The notes beneath the pieces are model-generated. The model saw only the letters and a program-made list of their open reading frames with translations. It was not told the DNA's origin and ran no database searches. Positions 25,098 to 32,185 of a stretch of DNA of 38,191 nt are shown here, one piece after another. Positions within the stretch are counted from its first letter, which is position 1; every line of letters begins with the position of its first letter. Position numbers and translations under genes: made by a program. The stretch is from CAZHTS01 sp964535315 (GTDB lineage Bacteria; Chloroflexota; Anaerolineae; Anaerolineales; Anaerolineaceae), in contig CAZHTS010000047.1 in NCBI GenBank assembly GCA_964535315.1, positions 1 to 38,191 on the forward strand. The letters run 5' to 3'.

Positions 25098-25862
25098 TTA
25101 TGCTCCTTCCACACCTAACGTGCGCAGTTCGGGCGCGGCATTGCTGCGCAGCGCATTGAAGATCAACACGGTGAGAATGCCCTCACTGATCGCCAACGGG
25201 ATCTGAGTAATGGCAAAGATCGTCGCAAACTTCGCGAAAGAGGCTGCAAAACCTCCCACCGGGTCGGGATAGGCCAGGGCAAGCTGGATCGAGGTTGTAA
25301 CGTAGGTCAACAGGTCGGCCAGCGCCGCCGCCAGGAATACCACCCAGGCATCCGGCAGACGCCCTTTCAACCACTTCCAGATGCCCCATGCAACCAGCGG
25401 GCCTACGATCGCCATACTAACCGTATTGGCACCCAGGGTAGTCAGCCCGCCGTGCGCCAGCAGCAGCGCCTGGAAGAGCAGGACAATGCTTCCTAAAATG
25501 GACATAACGAATGGGCCAAACAAAATTGCGCCAAGCCCGGTGCCGGTGGGATGACTGCAAGAACCGGTGACGCTGGGGAGCTTGAGCGCGCTCAACACAA
25601 AAGAGAAAGCACCCGCCAGGCCCAGCATCAGGCGGCTTTCTGGCTTTTGGGCGAACAGGCGTCTTATCTGGATGAACCCAATCACCCAGAAGGGAATGGC
25701 GACCGCGAACCAGATCGCTGCCCAAACCGGCGGCAGAAATCCTTCCATGATGTGCATTTGGGAGGGTTTAGCCAGCACAGGTTGGATGCCAAAACCCAAC
25801 AACAATGCCAGCAACAACAAAGCCACAGATTTGAATTGAATACGAACCTTTTGAAATTTCAT
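25098..25862 (-). CDS. cbiM: Cobalt ECF transporter substrate-binding membrane protein
   Basis: S component, 254 residues. It has a cleavable-type signal (SVALLLLALLLGFGIQPVLA) followed by MHIMEGFLPP, whose N-terminal Met-His is a metal ligand in CbiM/NikM, then SCSHPTGTGLGAILFGP with the conserved His. About six transmembrane helices follow. Four residues (KPSQ) lie between the apparent signal peptidase site and the Met-His, which is unusual since the ligand needs a free N-terminus. The ATG at 25862 is preceded by AGGAGG. First gene after the riboswitch. Confidence 0.95.
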   Translation of the reverse strand: MKFQKVRIQFKSVALLLLALLLGFGIQPVLAKPSQMHIMEGFLPPVWAAIWFAVAIPFWVIGFIQIRRLFAQKPESRLMLGLAGAFSFVLSALKLPSVTGSCSHPTGTGLGAILFGPFVMSILGSIVLLFQALLLAHGGLTTLGANTVSMAIVGPLVAWGIWKWLKGRLPDAWVVFLAAALADLLTYVTTSIQLALAYPDPVGGFAASFAKFATIFAITQIPLAISEGILTVLIFNALRSNAAPELRTLGVEGA

Positions 25863-25864
25863 AC

Positions 25865-25909
25865 AAGCCTCCTGTAACGAGAGATAGGGTTTCTTTCGCA
25901 AGAAGGCTT
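25865..25909 (-). promoter_or_regulatory. Possible ribosome-site sequestering stem before cbiM
   Basis: On the minus strand AAGCCTTCT (ending at 25901) can pair along nine positions, one of them G-U, with AGGAGGCTT (25873-25865), which contains the entire cbiM Shine-Dalgarno sequence. This would allow translational as well as transcriptional control. Confidence 0.5.
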
Positions 25910-25916
25910 AAATAAA

Positions 25917-25942
25917 AAGCTCAATCCTTTGGGATTGAGCTT
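25917..25942 (-). terminator. Riboswitch-controlled terminator before cbiM
   Basis: AAGCTCAATCC pairs perfectly with GGATTGAGCTT around a 4-nt loop, and the minus strand continues TTTATTT. It lies between the riboswitch and cbiM and is the likely off-switch of its expression platform. Confidence 0.85.
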
Positions 25943-26021
25943 TAGAAGCTTGATCATTTAGTCAATATGTAGACCAGATGACACCGCCCTCTTGCTCGAG
26001 AAGGACAAACGTGAAAAATTA

Positions 26022-26152
26022 TTCAAGGCAGGTTTCCTGACTTCTGGCAAAGCGCCAGTTACAGTTGCGGCACAGTGCTGGACTCCCTGTATGAAACAGG
26101 CCACCAGCTTCCACCTTTTAAGCCCTGACATCCGGGCATCGGGTCACCTTGA
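26022..26152 (-). ncRNA. Cobalamin riboswitch (copy 1, cbiM operon)
   Basis: On the minus strand the leader reads GGTGACCCG, then AGGTGGAAGCTGGTGG, the B12-box core GCCGCAACTGTAACTGGCG and AGAAGTCAGGAAACCTGCC. These are conserved elements of the adenosylcobalamin-type aptamer. It is followed by a terminator and the cbiM start and is therefore expected to shut off the operon when cobalamin is plentiful. It matches copy 2 in 130 of 131 positions. Confidence 0.95.
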
Positions 26153-26179
26153 TGTTCGATTGAAAAAGTTCTGCGTACT

Positions 26180-26207
26180 ATTATAGCTACATCACCTGAA
26201 AACACAA
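26180..26207 (-). promoter_or_regulatory. Promoter of the cbiM/B12 operon
   Basis: Minus-strand TATAAT (26185-26180) with TTGTGT 16 bp upstream (26207-26202), directly before the riboswitch and just after the btuD2 stop. Confidence 0.65.
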
Positions 26208-26219
26208 GGGATAAAATGG

Positions 26220-26996
26220 CTAATTTACCCAAGAACCAGGAATAAAAGTAATATTCAATTTGTCAATAACGGGATGCAATTTGACTTCAGCCCTCACACC
26301 ATATACCTGAAGGATAAGGTCGGAGGTCAGAACGGTTTCGGGAGCACCCGAAGCAACGATTTGCCCCGCTTTGAGCACGTAAAGCTTATCGCAGTACCAG
26401 GCTGCCATGTTCAAATCGTGCAGCGCCGCAATCGTCGTCACATTCAGATGCTGAATCAAGTCCAAAATTTCGAGTTGATAATAAATATCCAGGTGGTTGG
26501 TCGGTTCGTCCAAAACGAGGAAGCGGGCCTGCTGCGCCAATGCCCGGGCAATCAGAGCGCGTTGCTTTTCACCGCCCGAAAGAGTCGAGAAAGACCGTTG
26601 AGCACAGTCCGCCAGGTCTACCCGGTGAAGCGCCTCGACCACGATCCGATCATCGTCTGGGGTGTTCCGATCAAATAGTGCCTTATGAGGATTACGCCCC
26701 ATCCTGACGACCTCTTCAACCGTAAAATCGAAATCGCCGCCGCGCTCCTGGGTCACGACCGCCATTTTTTGAGCCACCTGGCGGGCCGACAATTGCCAGA
26801 CATCCACGCCTTCCAGGGTTACGATTCCGGCATCCGGTTTGAATATCCGGTAGATCACCCGCAGGAGACTGGATTTTCCGCTCCCGTTCGGTCCGACGAG
26901 ACCGACGAATTGACCATTTTCGACGTCCAGGGAAATTTCATCGATGATTTTTCGCGTCGTTATCGACCAGGTAATATTTTTCGCTTCGAGGTTCAC
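26220..26996 (-). CDS. btuD: Second corrinoid-type ABC transporter ATPase (BtuD/FecE-like)
   Basis: ATPase of 258 residues: Walker A GPNGSGKSSLL, signature LSGGEKQRALIARAL, Walker B LVLDEPTNHLD, switch His in ALHDLNMA. Last gene of the btuF2-cbiX/ferredoxin-btuC2-btuD2 set, overlapping btuC2 by 4 bp. FecE-type ATPases serve iron siderophores, haem or B12; the upstream cobalamin riboswitch favours a corrinoid or cobalt-related cargo. Confidence 0.92.
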   Translation of the reverse strand: MNLEAKNITWSITTRKIIDEISLDVENGQFVGLVGPNGSGKSSLLRVIYRIFKPDAGIVTLEGVDVWQLSARQVAQKMAVVTQERGGDFDFTVEEVVRMGRNPHKALFDRNTPDDDRIVVEALHRVDLADCAQRSFSTLSGGEKQRALIARALAQQARFLVLDEPTNHLDIYYQLEILDLIQHLNVTTIAALHDLNMAAWYCDKLYVLKAGQIVASGAPETVLTSDLILQVYGVRAEVKLHPVIDKLNITFIPGSWVN

Positions 26997-28078
26997 TGAA
27001 CGTCTCCTCGTTTATCGGTTTGAAAAAGCAGCAACCAGAGGAAAAAGGGACCGCCCAGCAGCGAAGTCACCACTCCGACCGGAACTTCGACCGGAGCGAA
27101 CACGGTCCTTGCCACGAGATCCACCCAGATTAAAAAAATGCTCCCGGCAAAGGCTGAAACCGGCAGCACCTGCCTGTGATCCGAACCGACTGCCATGCGC
27201 ACAAAGTGGGGAATCATCAATCCGATAAAACCGATCGCTCCACTGACAGCCACCATGACCCCGGTCACCAGGGAAACCACAAAAAAGAGCTCGCGCCGGA
27301 AGCGAACCAGATTTACACCCAACGTCGCGGCCGTTTCATCGCCCATCATCAACGCATTCAACGATCTCGCTTGCAGGGCCAGGAAGGCACATCCGGCCGC
27401 CAGCACGCTGGCCGGCAGGGCTAACTCCTGCCAGTTCGCCCCGGCCAGGCTGCCCAACAGCCAGGATAATAAATTTCTGGCCAGTTCCGGGTTCGGGGAA
27501 GTCAGGCTGATGAAACTGGTCAGGCCGGAAAGAAAATAAGAAATCGCCACACCGGCCAGAATCATCCTGCCGGGGATCAGCTTTCCATATTTCTGGCCCA
27601 GGCCAAACACGACGACGAACGTGAGCAGCGCTCCCAGAAACGCTCCGGTAGATATGGCGTAGACCCCGGCAAACGCGAAGGCGTTGAAAGCCAGCACAAA
27701 AATGGCGCCAACCGATGCCCCCGAAGAAATTCCCAAAATGTAGGGATCGGCCAGCAAGTTCCGCACCAGAGCCTGCATCGTCACTCCGACGATCGCCAAT
27801 CCGGAACCGACCCACACAGCCATCAATACCCGTGGAAAACGGATCAGCCAGACGATGTTCTCGTGCGCCTGAGACCAGTTGCCGCCTTTCGATAGGCCCA
27901 ACTTTTCGAAGGCAATCTGCCAGACCTCGCGTAATGGAATTTGGACGGGTCCGATGCTCACCCCCAATGTGACCGAGAGAACCAACATGATGGCTAGAAT
28001 AGCGATGACGATCTCCAGAGGGATTGTCTGAATCGAACGGCGCCGTTGAATAGAGGAGGATGGGAAATCTGTTTTCAT
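26993..28078 (-). CDS. btuC: Second corrinoid-type ABC transporter permease (BtuC/FecCD family)
   Basis: Permease of 361 residues with about ten transmembrane helices and motifs RFPRVLMAVWVGSGLAIVG, LADPYILGISSGASVGA and GAIGFIGLMIPHFVRM. It overlaps the genes on both sides by 4 bp. It is clearly homologous to the first permease but not a recent copy. Confidence 0.93.
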   Translation of the reverse strand: MKTDFPSSSIQRRRSIQTIPLEIVIAILAIMLVLSVTLGVSIGPVQIPLREVWQIAFEKLGLSKGGNWSQAHENIVWLIRFPRVLMAVWVGSGLAIVGVTMQALVRNLLADPYILGISSGASVGAIFVLAFNAFAFAGVYAISTGAFLGALLTFVVVFGLGQKYGKLIPGRMILAGVAISYFLSGLTSFISLTSPNPELARNLLSWLLGSLAGANWQELALPASVLAAGCAFLALQARSLNALMMGDETAATLGVNLVRFRRELFFVVSLVTGVMVAVSGAIGFIGLMIPHFVRMAVGSDHRQVLPVSAFAGSIFLIWVDLVARTVFAPVEVPVGVVTSLLGGPFFLWLLLFQTDKRGDVQ

Positions 28079-28818
28079 GATGGAATTCGATATTTTTCGA
28101 CGCTGCGGCCGTTGAGCAGGTGCTCATCAATGATCTCGTCCAAAGCTTCGAGCGATGGAACGCCGTACCAGACGTTGTCCGGATAGACGACCAGAATCGG
28201 GCCCCGGCTGCACGGATATAAACACCCGGTCGAGACCGTCAAGGCGCCCTGGGTGTTTTCAATCCGATCTTCCCGTGCAAGCCGCTCTGCCAGGTGCTGC
28301 CATAAAGCGTCGGCGCCCCTGGCCGTGCAGCGCGGACCCCGGCACACCAGAAGATGATATCGGTGAGGCGGGACGTGGGACCAATCGTCCGGATCGGTTT
28401 GCCAGCCCAACGTGGGAAGCGGAACGACGTTGGAACGAGTTAATAAAGCCTCACGGAAAGCAGCCTTAACCGCCTCACTCCACCCGCTGTCCCCGGCCGG
28501 AGACGACAGCAGGTGCACTTCCAGACGGTCTCCCGACCAGGTTTCGTACCAGCGCCGGATCACTTTGGCCAGCCAGTGCTCCAGTCCTGTGTCTCCCGGT
28601 ATATAGACCGGCAGTACCGTAATCGTCCGGGCGCCGCTTTCGGCGCACATTTGCAGCGCGTCCGGTAAAGAAGGCGCGCCGTGATCGACGAACGCGCCGA
28701 CCACTTGGCAGGCTTCGTCGCTGCCGATCTGGCCCGAAACCCGCTCGACCAGTTGGCTTAGTTGATCGTGGGGAGCACGATTGTGCTCCCCACGGCTTAA
28801 TAAGATCAGGCTCTTCAT
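28075..28818 (-). CDS. CbiX/SirB-like chelatase domain fused to thioredoxin-like [2Fe-2S] ferredoxin
   Basis: A 247-residue two-domain protein. Residues 1 to about 130 resemble a CbiX/SirB half-domain (FVDHGAPSLPDALQM, ITVLPVYIPGDTGLEHWL). Residues from about 150 form a thioredoxin-like ferredoxin with cysteines in LLVCRGPRCTARG and STGCLYPCSRGP. The usual chelatase GHGS motif reads SRGE here, so the first metal His is replaced by Arg, and the second is not clearly placed. It sits between btuF2 and btuC2 with 4-bp overlaps. It may bind or reduce imported corrinoid rather than insert metal; that is inference. Confidence 0.8.
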   Translation of the reverse strand: MKSLILLSRGEHNRAPHDQLSQLVERVSGQIGSDEACQVVGAFVDHGAPSLPDALQMCAESGARTITVLPVYIPGDTGLEHWLAKVIRRWYETWSGDRLEVHLLSSPAGDSGWSEAVKAAFREALLTRSNVVPLPTLGWQTDPDDWSHVPPHRYHLLVCRGPRCTARGADALWQHLAERLAREDRIENTQGALTVSTGCLYPCSRGPILVVYPDNVWYGVPSLEALDEIIDEHLLNGRSVEKYRIPS

Positions 28819-29945
28819 TTCAATTTTAGCAGGCTGGCGGCCAGATCGACCACTGCCTGCACATTGCGGACGCCCAACGTCGAATCGCTGAAGGGAAGGA
28901 CGATAAATTTCCCATTCTTCACAGCATTCATCGACGCGTAGGTCGGATCCGTTTTCAGCTTGTTGATCTTATCCTGCGCAGGGGACCAGCTGGCATCGAT
29001 GACGACGATTACGTCCGGATTGCGCTCGATCACTTTTTCCCAGCTCACGTCGGCCCAGGTACCTTCCACGTCATCGAAGACGTTCTTCACCCCCACCGCC
29101 CCCATCACCATTGCGGGAGTGCCGCAGCACGCCCCGGCATACGGGCTATCTTTATCGTCGCTGTCGTACCAGAAGACTTTGGTTCCCTTGGACAGCGCAG
29201 ACAACGACGCCAGAGAATCGTCCAATTGGCCCTGCATTTTCTGGATTAAAGCTTCCGCGCGATCTTCGACGCCAAAGATCTTGCCCAGATCCCGAATTTC
29301 ACCAAACAAAATATCGAAGGAGGTCGTCGCTGGCCGGAGGGCCGCATCGTCACAGGCATCGACCGAGAGGTAAGAATTGATGCCCATGTCCAAAAGTTTT
29401 TGGCGCGATCCGGCAGCTTTATCTCCGAAGGCGCTTTTATACACCCCAAAGACAAAATCGGGATTCGCGTTTAATAAAACTTCTTGAGAGGGATATTCCT
29501 TTGCCAAAACCGGGATCTTCGCATAAGCCTGTTCGAAATCCGGCAAAATGACGTCGTCCAGATAGGCGGTGCCGGCCATCGTATCCTGGAGACCCAGGGC
29601 CAACATGATTTCCGTGGCGGCCTGATTCATGGTGACGGCCCGTTTCGGCGCAGCGGTGTAAGTGATGGACATGCCGCAGTTTTCGATTGTGACCGGGTAG
29701 GAAGCCGCCGCTTGGGTTGGAGCTTCGGTTGGCGCAACGGTTGCTTCGGGCGCAACCGTTGCCGCCTCGGTCGGTTCCGAGGTGGCTGGTGCCTGCGTGT
29801 CCGCCTGAGCGGCGGTGACCGTCGCCTCGATCATCTGTGGGACAGCGGTTTCCGGAACGGACGCCTGTGTGGTCGGCGCACAGGCGCCCAGCACCAACAC
29901 ACATAAAACGGATAACCCAACAATTAACCTACAGAACTTCTTCAT
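28815..29945 (-). CDS. btuF: Second corrinoid-type substrate-binding lipoprotein (BtuF-like)
   Basis: Extracytoplasmic binding protein of 376 residues. The signal ends LVLGAC (lipobox), followed by a long Thr/Pro/Ala/Glu linker to about residue 84, then the periplasmic-binding-protein fold typical of iron-complex and B12 receptors (PKRAVTMNQAATEIMLALGL, NPDFVFG, WEKVIERNPDVIVVI). The ATG at 29945 has GGAGG at good spacing. First gene after riboswitch copy 2. Confidence 0.92.
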   Translation of the reverse strand: MKKFCRLIVGLSVLCVLVLGACAPTTQASVPETAVPQMIEATVTAAQADTQAPATSEPTEAATVAPEATVAPTEAPTQAAASYPVTIENCGMSITYTAAPKRAVTMNQAATEIMLALGLQDTMAGTAYLDDVILPDFEQAYAKIPVLAKEYPSQEVLLNANPDFVFGVYKSAFGDKAAGSRQKLLDMGINSYLSVDACDDAALRPATTSFDILFGEIRDLGKIFGVEDRAEALIQKMQGQLDDSLASLSALSKGTKVFWYDSDDKDSPYAGACCGTPAMVMGAVGVKNVFDDVEGTWADVSWEKVIERNPDVIVVIDASWSPAQDKINKLKTDPTYASMNAVKNGKFIVLPFSDSTLGVRNVQAVVDLAASLLKLK

Positions 29946-29950
29946 TTTTT

Positions 29951-29996
29951 GCCTCCAAATCAAATTAATCTCGAAGAAGGAGGCTTAGAAGGAGGC
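29951..29996 (-). promoter_or_regulatory. Possible ribosome-site sequestering elements before btuF2
   Basis: Two tandem GCCTCC copies (complement of 29991-29996 and 29979-29984) can each pair with GGAGGC (29956-29951), which holds the btuF2 Shine-Dalgarno. This parallels the arrangement before cbiM but with different bases. Confidence 0.45.
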
Positions 29997-30005
29997 TTAA
30001 ATAAA

Positions 30006-30033
30006 AAGCTCAATCCTTGTTGGGATTGAGCTT
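30006..30033 (-). terminator. Riboswitch-controlled terminator before btuF2
   Basis: The same 11-bp stem as before cbiM (AAGCTCAATCC with GGATTGAGCTT) but with a 6-nt loop, followed on the minus strand by TTTATTT. Confidence 0.85.
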
Positions 30034-30110
30034 AAAAAGCCTGTAAGAACCGGCAAACAACCTGACCGGTAGGTACCTGCCTCCTTGCTCGAGAAGGACA
30101 AACAAAATGG

Positions 30111-30241
30111 TTCAAGGCAGGTATCCTGACTTCTGGCAAAGCGCCAGTTACAGTTGCGGCACAGTGCTGGACTCCCTGTATGAAACAGGCCACCAGCTTC
30201 CACCTTTTAAGCCCTGACATCCGGGCATCGGGTCACCTTGA
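30111..30241 (-). ncRNA. Cobalamin riboswitch (copy 2, btuF2 operon)
   Basis: Same conserved elements as copy 1 (GCCGCAACTGTAACTGGCG, AGTCAGGATACCTGCC), differing at one position. It controls the second btu operon. Between the terminators and the aptamers the two leaders also share a 20-bp block including CTCGAGAAGG. Confidence 0.95.
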
Positions 30242-30351
30242 ACGATCATTTGATAAAGTTCTATAATCTATCCTTAGCATTATCAGGCAACAACCCGAAA
30301 AACGCAAGCCATTCATCCCTGATATTTGTCATGTTTTCAGTGAATAAGATA
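30242..30351. other. Upstream region of riboswitch 2
   Basis: AT-rich gap that must hold the promoter of the btuF2 operon. A minus-strand TTGCCT followed 17 bp later by ATTATA (or TTATAG) is a weak candidate. Nothing else is seen. Confidence 0.35.
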
Positions 30352-30495
30352 TTAAAACCAACTTTGCTGACGTTTCCATTCCAACCCTTCTGCATCCAGC
30401 CATTCCCAAATGGTTGAAACCGATAAGTGGGTCTGGTTGCGTTCTTCAAAGGCGCGTTGGAACCGCTCTAAGGTCCACAGTTCAATCGTGATCGC
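30352..30495 (-). mobile_element. IS630-type transposase remnant
   Basis: About 45 residues, IELWTLERFQRAFEERN and then SVSTIWEWLDAEGLEWKR, match the helix-turn-helix part of IS630-type transposases. There is no start codon of its own and no catalytic domain; the frame differs from the larC fragment it abuts. A small scar of an insertion. Confidence 0.6.
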
Positions 30496-30691
30496 GAATC
30501 TCAAACCTGCTGTGAGTTGCCTCGACTGCTCCCCTGTGCACTTTTTGAGCCGTGACTCCTTCGAACTCATGGAGACGCAATTGTCTGAGCTTCTCCGTAA
30601 GATATTCGAGCGGTAAACCGGCATCTACCAACGCGCCGAGAAACATATCTCCACTGATTCCGGAAAAACAATCGCAGTATAAAACAGCCAT
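30482..30691 (-). pseudogene. larC: Truncated larC (nickel-pincer cofactor biosynthesis)
   Basis: The first 60 or so residues match the LarC N-terminus: VLYCDCFSGISGDMFLGAL, then EGVTAQKVHRGAVEATH. LarC is a nickel inserter of about 400 residues, so almost all of it is missing. The frame ends shortly after, at the junction with the IS630-like remnant. The start ATG still has GGAGG upstream. It lies 77 bp after an ABC transporter operon in the same orientation and was probably its last gene. Confidence 0.75.
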
Positions 30692-30768
30692 TGTGAATGA
30701 CCTCCAAAGGAGCGAAACAGGATGAATTTGCTAAATCTGGCTGGGCTATTAAGCCTGCTGGCTTCGAT

Positions 30769-31455
30769 CTACGCCATCATCTTTCGATATAAAGCAGCCT
30801 CCATTTGAAATAACTCCGGGCTGGAAAAATTTAAATCGATTGGCCGTGCGATCCGGTAGTCGTCTTTGATCCGCGTGGGACGATCCGAGAGGATCACAAT
30901 CCGATCCGCCAGCAAAAGCGCGTCTTTCAGGTCGTGCGTTACACAGACCAGCGTGAAATCGCTCTGCTCCCATCGCTCAAGCAGGAGCTTCATCAGCATA
31001 TCTTTCGTTCCCAGATCTAACGCCAAAAAGGCTTCGTCCAGAATGAGAAAATCCGGCTCAGATATCAAAGCCCGCCCAAGATTCACCCGCTGCGCCATGC
31101 CTCCGCTCAACTGGGCCGGAAAATGTTCTTCGAAACCGGCCAGGCCCAATGAGTCGAGAATTGCCCGGTACGGCCCCCGCGGACGCACGAAAAGTAAATT
31201 GTCCTTCACACTTTTCCACGGAATCAGGCGCGGCTCCTGAAACACGTAACCCGCCCCACGGCAGTTCAGCCGGATCGACCCCTGTGAAGGGCGTTCCAAT
31301 CCGGCGATCAGCCGCAAAAAGGTCGTCTTTCCGCAGCCAGAAGGCCCAACGATGGCTAGACGTTCTCCGGGGTTGACTTCCAGGTTCCAGTTCTCCAGAA
31401 CCGGCAGAGAATTATAGGATTTCGAAAGCTGCCTGGTGATCAGGGACGGTTCCAT
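30769..31455 (-). CDS. ABC transporter ATPase, SsuB/TauB/NrtD type
   Basis: ATPase of 228 residues: Walker A GPSGCGKTTFLRLIAGL, YVFQEPRLIPWKSVKDNL, signature LSGGMAQRVNLGRAL, Walker B FLILDEAFLALD (Ala in place of the usual DEP Pro) and VCVTHDLKDALLLADRI. This group powers importers of sulfonates, nitrate, thiamine precursors and similar anions. It overlaps the permease end by 44 bp. Cargo unknown; the downstream larC remnant might hint at nickel-related uptake, but only weakly. Confidence 0.88.
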   Translation of the reverse strand: MEPSLITRQLSKSYNSLPVLENWNLEVNPGERLAIVGPSGCGKTTFLRLIAGLERPSQGSIRLNCRGAGYVFQEPRLIPWKSVKDNLLFVRPRGPYRAILDSLGLAGFEEHFPAQLSGGMAQRVNLGRALISEPDFLILDEAFLALDLGTKDMLMKLLLERWEQSDFTLVCVTHDLKDALLLADRIVILSDRPTRIKDDYRIARPIDLNFSSPELFQMEAALYRKMMA

Positions 31456-32185
31456 ATCGATATGCCCTTCTCAGAATCCTTTTTGAAAGAACCTCGGTGG
31501 CAATGCCGAGACCGACCGCGATCAGGGTCAGCGCCCAGGCTTTGGGCGTGTCCACGTTCATCCGCGCCATCAGGATTTGCTCTCCCAACCCATCTCCGCC
31601 GCACAGATATTCACTGACCAACACCACCTTCCAGGCCTGACCGACGTTCACGTCGAGAATGGCGGCGATGAAGGGAAAAAGCGATCCAAGGTAAATGTCT
31701 TTTATGATTCTTCGCCGGGGCGCCTGATAAAATCTAGCCATTTCCATCAGCTCCAGATCCAGGCTGCGAACGCCCGAGATCGTCGTCAGGAGCGCGGTCG
31801 GCAGCAGAGACAGCGTGGAAATAAAGATCGGCCCCTTCCATCCGATGCCCCAGGCAAAAATGACCAGCGTCAGCCAGGAAATCACCGGGACGGCTTGAAT
31901 CACGAGAATCCAGGGCCGAAAAAAACGATAAAGCAATCCGGATCTGCCCAAAGCAAATCCCAGCCCCAGACTGAGCGGCATGGATAAAGCAATCGCGGTG
32001 ACGACTTTCCAGTTCGTCTGCCAGATCGAGCGTAAGACGCTCTCGGAAACGAATAAGCGCGCGGCGAGCGAGAGTGTGCTCGCGGGGGCGGGAATGACGA
32101 CTTCCTTCTGAACCACGCATGCCGCAATCTGCCAGACCAGCAGCAGAGCTATGCCGCTCGCGGCGATCTCAAGCCCTTTTTTCAT
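31412..32185 (-). CDS. ABC transporter permease, SsuC/TauC type
   Basis: Membrane permease of 257 residues with about six helices. The binding-protein-dependent transport motif is seen as LDLELMEMARFYQAPRRRIIKDIYLGSLFPF, and LVSEYLCGGDGLGEQILMA is typical of this family. It overlaps the binding-protein gene by 4 bp. Confidence 0.9.
   Translation of the reverse strand: MKKGLEIAASGIALLLVWQIAACVVQKEVVIPAPASTLSLAARLFVSESVLRSIWQTNWKVVTAIALSMPLSLGLGFALGRSGLLYRFFRPWILVIQAVPVISWLTLVIFAWGIGWKGPIFISTLSLLPTALLTTISGVRSLDLELMEMARFYQAPRRRIIKDIYLGSLFPFIAAILDVNVGQAWKVVLVSEYLCGGDGLGEQILMARMNVDTPKAWALTLIAVGLGIATEVLSKRILRRAYRYGTVPDHQAAFEIL

Noticed and set aside
26022..30241. The 131-bp direct repeats as IS ends or a CRISPR-like array
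   Set aside because: Both copies are recognisable cobalamin aptamers with terminators and start sites after them; there are only two, with 4 kb between.
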